DNA from: Muribaculaceae bacterium
Lineage (GTDB): Bacteria; Bacteroidota; Bacteroidia; Bacteroidales; Muribaculaceae
Direction of reading: 5' to 3'
Length of the DNA: 49,425 nucleotides
Assembly (NCBI GenBank): GCA_009775355.1
Contig: VSPN01000014.1
Coordinates: 1-49,425 of the forward strand
Position numbers and translations under genes: made by a program. This document shows, in pieces, positions 44,125 to 49,425 of the stretch (position 1 is its first letter; the number at the start of each line of letters is the position of its first letter). A model generated the notes under the pieces. It saw only the letters and a program-made list of their open reading frames with translations, searched no databases and was not told where the DNA came from.

Positions 44125-44904
44125 TTATTCGGCCCGGTTTCTTTCCGGCAGTATCCTGCCATGGATCAGACGCTTGAATAGCGCTTTGCGTCTTCGTTCG
44201 GCAAAGTAGCCTTCGAGACGGCGCAATGCCTCTTTTTCCATAGCGGCTGCGTCCTTGCCCGATGCGGCTGCGTACAGGCGTCCGAGGCGCGCTGTCTCGG
44301 CGGGGTTCAGATTGATCGACCTGAACATCGACATGAGCCGCTTCGGGTCATGCACGCCGAATTTCATCCGGTTCAGATCCACATAGTGGAATTCATATCT
44401 GCCGTCCGGGCTGATGGTGTAAAGTATGTTGCCGGGCGAGAAGTCTTTGTGCCACACTCCTGCCTGATGCAGCCGCCAGATCTCCGAGGCGAATGCGGGC
44501 ACAAGTGTCGCGGCGCAGGGGTGGTCTTCCCAGTGACGCATCTCGGTGGCACCTGTGAGTTCGAGGCTGATATAGCAGCTTCTGCCGAGCCGGAGTCCGT
44601 CGCGCTCCTCTCCATAGGCTATCGGGCCGGGGGTGAGGAATCCGAGTGAGGCCATCTTTGATGCGTTCTCGAAGCTGCGGCGCGCCTTGCTTTTGCGCAC
44701 GGTGGTATAGGCGTAGGCGTTGACGGCGTTGGGTTTCTTGAATTCCTTGACTACGGCTGTCACACCTCCGAGGTCGGTCTTGTAGAGAATGTTGCGACCC
44801 TTGTAGATGACGGTTGACCGCTCGGGTCTCACTTTTCTGATTATCTCTTCGATCGCGGGGCGATATTTCTCGTATGCAGGATTTATCTTTATTATATATT
44901 CCAT
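44125..44904 (-). CDS. Kdo/WaaP-family lipopolysaccharide kinase-like protein
   Basis: The 259-residue product has a protein-kinase-like fold with VVKEFKKPN (lysine strand), the catalytic loop WHKDFSPGNILY and the metal-binding YVDLNRM in place of the usual DFG/DLD. Proteins with this pattern phosphorylate Kdo or heptose of the lipopolysaccharide core at the inner membrane. The two glycosyltransferase genes downstream fit core assembly. No transmembrane helix is present. It is the first gene of the group transcribed towards the dcw cluster. Confidence 0.8.
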   Translation of the reverse strand: MEYIIKINPAYEKYRPAIEEIIRKVRPERSTVIYKGRNILYKTDLGGVTAVVKEFKKPNAVNAYAYTTVRKSKARRSFENASKMASLGFLTPGPIAYGEERDGLRLGRSCYISLELTGATEMRHWEDHPCAATLVPAFASEIWRLHQAGVWHKDFSPGNILYTISPDGRYEFHYVDLNRMKFGVHDPKRLMSMFRSINLNPAETARLGRLYAAASGKDAAAMEKEALRRLEGYFAERRRKALFKRLIHGRILPERNRAE

Positions 44905-44965
44905 ATGGTCGGAGGGAGAGGTGTGGTCGTGATGTGTAGTCGAGATCTGTAGTTTCGGCCGGGGA

Positions 44966-45487
44966 TCAGTCGCCGGTTCTGGTCAGTTCCTTTTTGTTAC
45001 CCGATATGTCGGTGAGAGTCATGCTGTTGTCGGAGATAACGCATCTGTAGTCGCGCACGAATGTCTCTCTGTCGTTGTCGATACTTATATAGTCGATACT
45101 TATATATAGGTGCTGCTTGAGATCGGAATATGTGTAGGATCCTTCCTCTGCGGTCTCTCCGGCCGATTCTGTCAGTGTGTAGCTGCCGTCGGCTCCGAAG
45201 GTGTGGGTCTCGGCTGAAGCGTGGTCGAGCCAACTGCCGACGATGGCCGGTTGCTGACCCGTGTTTCCGGGTGTCTCCCCTTCTTCTCCGCCCGAGCTGC
45301 CGTTGCCGTTCTCTCCGTTGCCGTTGTTCCCTTCTCCCGGACGATGGTTGGCTTTTTCCTCCGTGGCGGGGTCGTCGTGGCTGCATGAGGTGATTAGCAG
45401 TGGGGTGGTGGCTGTCATTGACCAAAGAAGCAGAACGACCGTCAGCCGTGTCGGTGTGCGTGTTGTTTTATTCTTATCGGTGTTCAT
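44966..45487 (-). CDS. Small lipoprotein with a lipocalin-like domain
   Basis: The start is placed at the ATG at 45487, giving 173 residues, because the first 9 codons of the longer frame lack signal character. The N-terminus has a lipoprotein signal ending TSCSHDD, then a Gly/Asn/Glu-rich linker (NGNGENGNGSSGGEEGE type). The C-terminal domain starts IVGSWL and has HTFGADGSYTLTESAG, which suggests a small lipocalin-like beta-barrel; such domains are common in Bacteroidales. The ligand is unknown. A 15-base direct duplication lies within the coding part (45078-45107). Confidence 0.7.
   Translation of the reverse strand: MNTDKNKTTRTPTRLTVVLLLWSMTATTPLLITSCSHDDPATEEKANHRPGEGNNGNGENGNGSSGGEEGETPGNTGQQPAIVGSWLDHASAETHTFGADGSYTLTESAGETAEEGSYTYSDLKQHLYISIDYISIDNDRETFVRDYRCVISDNSMTLTDISGNKKELTRTGD
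45078..45107 (-). repeat. 15-base tandem duplication in the lipoprotein gene
   Basis: TCGATACTTATATAG (45078-45092) and TCGATACTTATATAT (45093-45107) differ at one base. On the minus strand they encode the repeated YISID YISID. The duplication keeps the frame and lengthens one strand of the predicted beta-barrel. Confidence 0.85.
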
Positions 45488-45725
45488 GTGGTCTGTATCT
45501 GCTTCTGCTCGCAAAAATAATAAAAAAATTGCATTGAGGCTCTTTTTTATGCGTGTAACTGTACTGCTTTTTCTGATTTTTCAATTCTCAGAGCCTTAAA
45601 ATATGCCGATATTGTTTCTAATATGCACTCATGTAGTGAATTGTGGTTGTTTTCTACAGTCAGACGCCGATTGATAATCTGGAGGCTTGAATAAGTGTCG
45701 GTCTACGGGTCTCGAAAAAAATTAG

Positions 45726-45733
45726 TATATTTG
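45726..45733 (+). promoter_or_regulatory. Putative -7 promoter element for ybeY
   Basis: TATATTTG matches TAnnTTTG exactly, ending 24 bases before the ATG at 45758. No TTG sits at the usual distance. The rest of 45488-45725 shows nothing I could identify. Confidence 0.4.
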
Positions 45734-45757
45734 CATGATTACTTAACAATAGCTTCA

Positions 45758-46174
45758 ATGATAAGTTTTAATTCGGAGAACGTCCGGCTCCCAGCCATTG
45801 ACTATGACAGGGTGAGGGAGTGGATAGGTAAGGTCGCGGCTTCTCACGGTTATGTGGTGGGTCGTCTCTCTTATCTCTTCTGTGATGACCCCTATATTCT
45901 TGAGACAAATAAAAAATTTCTCGATCACGATTATTTCACCGACATCATTACGTTCGACTCTACACGGGGCGAGCGCATATCGGGCGATATGGTGATCTCG
46001 CTCGACACCGTGGCCTCGAACGCCATAGCGGTGGGCGACAGCTACGATAACGAGCTGCTTCGGGTGATCATTCACGGAGTGCTCCATCTGTGCGGTATCG
46101 ACGACAAGGGTCCGGGTGAGCGCGAGATAATGGAAGCAAACGAAAACGCCGCCCTGTCGCTCTGGCAAGCATGA
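45758..46174 (+). CDS. ybeY: Endoribonuclease YbeY (rRNA maturation)
   Basis: The start is placed at the ATG at 45758 (138 residues); the frame opens further up but without homology. The protein has HDYFTDIITFDS, RISGDMVISLDTV and the metal motif HGVLHLCGIDDKG. YbeY is a metal-dependent single-strand RNase needed for 16S rRNA 3'-end maturation and ribosome quality control. The usual H-x3-H-x5-H is HxxxH followed by Asp (His106, His110, Asp116), so the third ligand may be Asp. It lies upstream of mnmG. Confidence 0.9.
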   Translation: MISFNSENVRLPAIDYDRVREWIGKVAASHGYVVGRLSYLFCDDPYILETNKKFLDHDYFTDIITFDSTRGERISGDMVISLDTVASNAIAVGDSYDNELLRVIIHGVLHLCGIDDKGPGEREIMEANENAALSLWQA

Positions 46175-46262
46175 GCGGAGCTGCCCACGGTGGGCGGATA
46201 AATCATAATTAATGATGCCTATGCCGCAGCAGTGTTGTGGCGAATGGCTTGAACACATCACG

Positions 46263-48146
46263 ATGAAATTTGAATTTGATGTAATAGTTGTCGGCGCAGG
46301 TCATGCCGGCTGTGAGGCCGCTGTCGCCTCGGCGCGTCTTGGAGCTTCTACACTCCTGATTACCAAGGATATGAACCGAGTGGCTCAGATGTCGTGTAAT
46401 CCGGCTGTCGGCGGCGTAGCGAAAGGTCAGATTGTCAGGGAGATAGATGCTCTCGGCGGACAGATGGGTATCGTGGCCGACGAGACTGCGGTGCAGTTCC
46501 GCATGCTCAACCGCTCGAAAGGCCCGGCTGTCTGGTCGCCGCGTGTGCAGTCGGACCGCACTAAGTATATTGACCGCTGGCGGCAGATCCTTGATTCGAC
46601 CGACGGTCTTTTCATTTTTCAGGATACGGTGACTTCTCTCCTTCTCGACGGCGTCTCTCTCGGAGGTGTCAGAACGGCTCTCGGTTTTGAGTTCAAGTCC
46701 CGTCAGGTAATCCTTACTGCCGGAACTTTCCTCAACGGACTCATGCATTTCGGTGCTGTCAAGGTCGAGGGTGGCCGCATCTCCGAAGATGCATCCAAGG
46801 GTATCACCGAACAGCTTGTGGACGCCGGATTTCGAACAGACCGCATGAAGACCGGGACTCCGGCGCGCATCGACGGGCGTACCATCGATTTCTCTCTTGC
46901 CGAGCGTCAGGACGGAGATCAGGATTTGTCGGAGAAGTTCTCTTTCCTGCCCGGTGTCCGTAGAAGTCTGCGTCAGCGTCCCTGCTGGATCGTGCATACC
47001 AATCCCGAGGCGCACCGCATCATGGTGGACCGTCTCGATGAGTCTCCTCTCTATAACGGCGACATACAGAGCATCGGGCCGCGATATTGTCCCAGCATCG
47101 AAACCAAGCTCGTCACCTTCGCCGACAAGGAGAGTCATCAGCTCTTTCTCGAACCGGAGGGTGAGACTACCGAGGAATATTACATCAACGGCTTCTCAAG
47201 CTCGATGCCGTGGCAGGTTCAGGTCGATGCGCTCAAATGCGTGCCGGCTCTCCGCGACGTGCAGTTCTATCGCCCCGGTTATGCCATAGAATATGACTTC
47301 TTTGATCCGACGCAACTGACCCATGACCTCCAGACAAAACTCGTGCCGGGACTTTATTTTGCCGGACAGGTAAACGGTACCACAGGCTATGAGGAAGCCG
47401 CCGCGCAGGGTCTGATGGCCGGCATAAACGCCGCCCGCAGATCGCAAGGTAAGGAGCCGGTGGTGCTCGGTCGCGATCAGGCATATATCGGTGTGCTTAT
47501 CGACGACCTTGTCACAAAAGGAGTTGACGAGCCTTATCGCATGTTTACCTCACGGGCGGAATACCGCATTCTTCTCCGTCAGGATGACGCCGACATGAGA
47601 CTCACGCCACTCGGTCATCAGATAGGTCTGGCCACAGATGAACGATATCGGTTTATGATTAGCAAGCGCAAGCAGCGCGACAGTCTCATGGAGTGGAGCC
47701 GGAATTATCTTGTCAGGATGACGCCGGAGGTGAATCGTTTTCTTGAGGAGCGGGGCACGACTCCGCTCACAGCCTCGCTCAGACTTGTCGAACTGATCAG
47801 GCGTCCGCAACTCGGGTTCATGATTCTCGCGGAGATTCTCCCGGCTCTCCGCAGCCGCATTGATTCTCTTGAGGAGGCGCGCCGAAGCGAGATAGTCCAG
47901 GCCGCCGAAATATTGATCAAGTATGACGGCTACATCAAAAGGGAGCGTGAACTGGCCGACCGTCAGACCAAGCTGGAGAATCTTCACATTCCCGACAGAT
48001 TCGACTTCCTTTCGGTCACGGCACTCTCTACAGAGTCGCGTCAGAAACTCGACCGCATCCGGCCTGCCACGATAGGGCAGGCCTCGCGCATCCCCGGCGT
48101 CTCGCCCGCCGATATAAATGTGCTCCTGCTGCTGATGAACAGATGA
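46263..48146 (+). CDS. mnmG: tRNA uridine 5-carboxymethylaminomethyl modification enzyme MnmG (GidA)
   Basis: The 627-residue FAD enzyme works with MnmE to modify U34 in tRNA. It has VVGAGHAGCEAAVASARLG at the N-terminus, MSCNPAVGGVAKG, GTFLNGLMHFG, and the C-terminal region with SRIPGVSPADINVLLL-like ending (ASRIPGVSPADI). The start is the ATG at 46263, giving the family length; the upstream 17 codons of the open frame have no family match. It follows ybeY by 88 bases. mnmG is often near the replication origin in bacteria. Confidence 0.97.
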   Translation: MKFEFDVIVVGAGHAGCEAAVASARLGASTLLITKDMNRVAQMSCNPAVGGVAKGQIVREIDALGGQMGIVADETAVQFRMLNRSKGPAVWSPRVQSDRTKYIDRWRQILDSTDGLFIFQDTVTSLLLDGVSLGGVRTALGFEFKSRQVILTAGTFLNGLMHFGAVKVEGGRISEDASKGITEQLVDAGFRTDRMKTGTPARIDGRTIDFSLAERQDGDQDLSEKFSFLPGVRRSLRQRPCWIVHTNPEAHRIMVDRLDESPLYNGDIQSIGPRYCPSIETKLVTFADKESHQLFLEPEGETTEEYYINGFSSSMPWQVQVDALKCVPALRDVQFYRPGYAIEYDFFDPTQLTHDLQTKLVPGLYFAGQVNGTTGYEEAAAQGLMAGINAARRSQGKEPVVLGRDQAYIGVLIDDLVTKGVDEPYRMFTSRAEYRILLRQDDADMRLTPLGHQIGLATDERYRFMISKRKQRDSLMEWSRNYLVRMTPEVNRFLEERGTTPLTASLRLVELIRRPQLGFMILAEILPALRSRIDSLEEARRSEIVQAAEILIKYDGYIKRERELADRQTKLENLHIPDRFDFLSVTALSTESRQKLDRIRPATIGQASRIPGVSPADINVLLLLMNR

Positions 48147-48155
48147 CATATAAAT

Positions 48156-48171
48156 TGTTCCACGTGGAACA
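48156..48171. other. parS-like 16-bp perfect palindrome (possible ParB binding site)
   Basis: TGTTCCACGTGGAACA is a perfect inverted repeat, 9 bases after the mnmG stop. The parS consensus is TGTTtCACGTGaaACA, and this site keeps the CACGTG core and both TGTT/AACA arms, differing only at one symmetrical pair. In many bacteria parS sites lie near oriC and near mnmG, so the place also fits. No parA, parB or dnaA gene is in the window. Confidence 0.6.
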
Positions 48172-48360
48172 TGATGTCTCTTATCTGTTGGAAAATGAAG
48201 GGATAAGGTTTCTCTGCGTGAAGTTTTTCGGGATGGTTAAACAATGTTGTATGGATCTTATCTAACAGGTGTCGGCTGCATTCATGCAGCGGCACAGTGT
48301 TGGCTGATGGATTGTGATAATCAAATAAACAAATATATTCAAACCTTAAAAGTAACTTAT

Positions 48361-48885
48361 ATGGAAATTGATGATCTGAGACTCAAGATCAGGGATATTC
48401 CCGATTTTCCCTCGAAGGGGATAATTTTCCGCGATCTTACCACTCTTCTCAAGGATGGCGAGGCTTTGCATGTCATGAGCGACGCTCTGACTGAACTCTA
48501 CAAGGACAAGGGTATAACCAAGATCGTAGGCATAGAATCGCGCGGTTTCATCGGCGGTTCGATCATGGCCTACAAACTCGGATGCGGTTTTGTGCCGGCT
48601 CGAAAGCCCGGTAAGCTCCCTTCCGTGACGATCAAAAAGGCATATGCCAAGGAATATGGAGTGGATACGATCGAGCTTCACAGCGATGCGATAAACGAGA
48701 ATGATGTGGTGCTTCTGCATGACGATCTTCTTGCCACAGGCGGCACGATGCGTGCTTGCTATGATCTCGTGATGTCGATGAATCCGAAGAAAGTCTATGT
48801 CAATTTTGTTGTCGAGCTGACAGCTCTCAACGGTCGGGCCGCTCTCCCGGCAGACTGCGAGGTGACTTCTCTTCTCAAGTATTGA
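48361..48885 (+). CDS. apt: Adenine phosphoribosyltransferase
   Basis: The 174-residue cytoplasmic enzyme salvages adenine to AMP with phosphoribosyl diphosphate. It has IPDFPSKGIIFRDLTTLL at the start, GIESRGFIGG, and the PRPP-binding motif VVLLHDDLLATGGTM. The start at 48361 gives the normal length; the longer open frame upstream has no homology. It is 214 bases after mnmG. A hairpin terminator follows at 48974. Confidence 0.96.
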   Translation: MEIDDLRLKIRDIPDFPSKGIIFRDLTTLLKDGEALHVMSDALTELYKDKGITKIVGIESRGFIGGSIMAYKLGCGFVPARKPGKLPSVTIKKAYAKEYGVDTIELHSDAINENDVVLLHDDLLATGGTMRACYDLVMSMNPKKVYVNFVVELTALNGRAALPADCEVTSLLKY

Positions 48886-48973
48886 CATCCCGTGTTTCGA
48901 TGAAACCGTAAAAATTTATCCAGTTCCGAAGAGTGTCGGCAGGACCTCTGAAATCTTCAGAAAGTTTATTTAA

Positions 48974-49006
48974 AAAGTCCGGATTGCGATCAATCCGGAC
49001 TTTTTT
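48974..49006 (+). terminator. Intrinsic terminator after apt
   Basis: AAGTCCGGATTG and CAATCCGGACTT form a 12-bp stem with a CGAT loop, followed by a run of T. It begins 88 bases after the apt stop. The group II intron begins within 2 bases of its end. Confidence 0.85.
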
Positions 49007-49007
49007 G

Positions 49008-49425
49008 GTATGACGGGCATGTCATATATCTGTGGTGAAAGACCACGTGGGGCGTAGTTGCCAACGAACCTCAGAGCGACTTGCAAGTTTCGAGTGGCGA
49101 CGCTCGGGAGAGAAGAAGCAATAGCGAAATCGTGGTCTGACGAACAGAAACATGGTACTGAGGCGTATCAAGCGGACAAGCTGGCCAAAGACAGCAAAGT
49201 TCCCAAAGGCAATCGTAACCTTGATGCGTAAACCATGCAGGTAAACGAGGAAAGATGTATGGCTTATCCCGCGAGGTCTCGGTAGTCCGCAAGGATAGTA
49301 ACAACGAATGCCGAGGAGTCAGCAGAGGCCGAAGTAGCCGATTACGATGTGGTCAAGGCGAAGGGCCGAATGATTTGTAACGTTAATCGCAAATGTATGT
49401 TCCGATAGAGTAGCCGACGATAGAG
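49008..49425 (+). mobile_element. 5' part of a group II intron (ribozyme region; continues past the window)
   Basis: The sequence from the GTATG at 49008 resembles the 5' end of bacterial group II introns (consensus GTGYG). A hairpin with GTGGT and ACCAC follows, then CCTCAGAGCGACTTGCAAG, typical of domain I. Near 49280-49340 are TCTCGGTAGTCCGCAAGGAT and GAGTCAGCAGAGGCC, the strings usually seen just before the intron's reverse transcriptase gene. No long open frame is visible by the right edge, so that gene, domain V/VI and the 3' end lie outside. The 5' boundary and the class are inferred. No coding gene is called in 48886-49425. Confidence 0.75.

Noticed and set aside
45488..45757. The noncoding stretch searched for a tRNA or other small RNA
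   Set aside because: No cloverleaf, no T-arm consensus and no strong hairpin could be found. Only a -7-like element near ybeY stands out.
48041..48295. An 84-codon minus-strand open frame over the end of mnmG and the parS-like site
   Set aside because: Its first part lies in intergenic DNA and the rest lies opposite mnmG. The only regular element is the palindrome, which is better explained as a protein binding site.
49071..49304. A 77-codon minus-strand open frame near the right edge
   Set aside because: It lies wholly inside the structured 5' region of the group II intron and has no recognisable domain.

Overview
The window looks like chromosomal DNA from a member of the Bacteroidales, most likely close to Muribaculaceae. 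The evidence is: repeated Bacteroidetes-type promoters (TAnnTTTG -7 element, some with an upstream TTG), secreted proteins with C-terminal type IX secretion (T9SS) sorting domains, a 2-oxoacid:ferredoxin oxidoreductase operon typical of anaerobes, a MurE with the meso-diaminopimelate motif, a MraY enlarged by an insertion, and a large hybrid regulator with an AraC-type DNA-binding domain. The genus is inferred, not shown.

Layout. Bases 1-1224 hold the tail of one T9SS-type secreted protein and a complete, more A+T-rich second one. Bases 1372-6554 (+) carry pyrH, frr, a family 2 glycosyltransferase and a four-gene ferredoxin oxidoreductase operon (delta, alpha, beta, gamma), ending at a strong hairpin. 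A minus-strand OmpA-family lipoprotein follows. Bases 7576-13920 (+) hold a lipoprotein/TPR/transmembrane/AraC regulator broken by an in-frame TAG, then a 1554-residue surface protein built from two duplicated modules with leucine-rich repeats. Bases 14064-20671 (-) carry DUF4294, WbqC-like, lepB and dapB genes (tightly coupled), a PCMD-like secreted protein, a small secreted protein, tatD, yidD and rnpA. A small plus-strand gene converges on the minus-strand group queG, rnhA, pdxB and a polytopic membrane protein, followed by a THUMP-domain RNA methyltransferase with a long repetitive Arg/Asp/Lys tail.

Bases 26567-42154 (-) are a classic division and cell wall (dcw) cluster, transcribed rsmH-ftsL-ftsI-murE-mraY-murD-ftsW-murG-murC-ftsQ-ftsA-ftsZ. 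The genes supply the cytoplasmic and lipid-linked steps of peptidoglycan synthesis together with the divisome. mraZ and murF are not in it. Upstream lie two glycosyltransferases and a Kdo/WaaP-type kinase, which look like cell-envelope glycan genes, and a small lipoprotein.

Bases 45758-48885 (+) carry ybeY, mnmG and apt. A perfect 16-bp palindrome of the ParB-binding parS type sits just after mnmG. The window ends inside the 5' part of a group II intron whose first bases follow directly after the terminator of apt. The most unusual items are the amber-interrupted regulator beside the giant repeat protein, the parS-like site, the intron placed behind a terminator, and promoter elements lying almost on the start codons of two genes. 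I found no clear new defence or biosynthetic system, no CRISPR array and no tRNA or rRNA gene.
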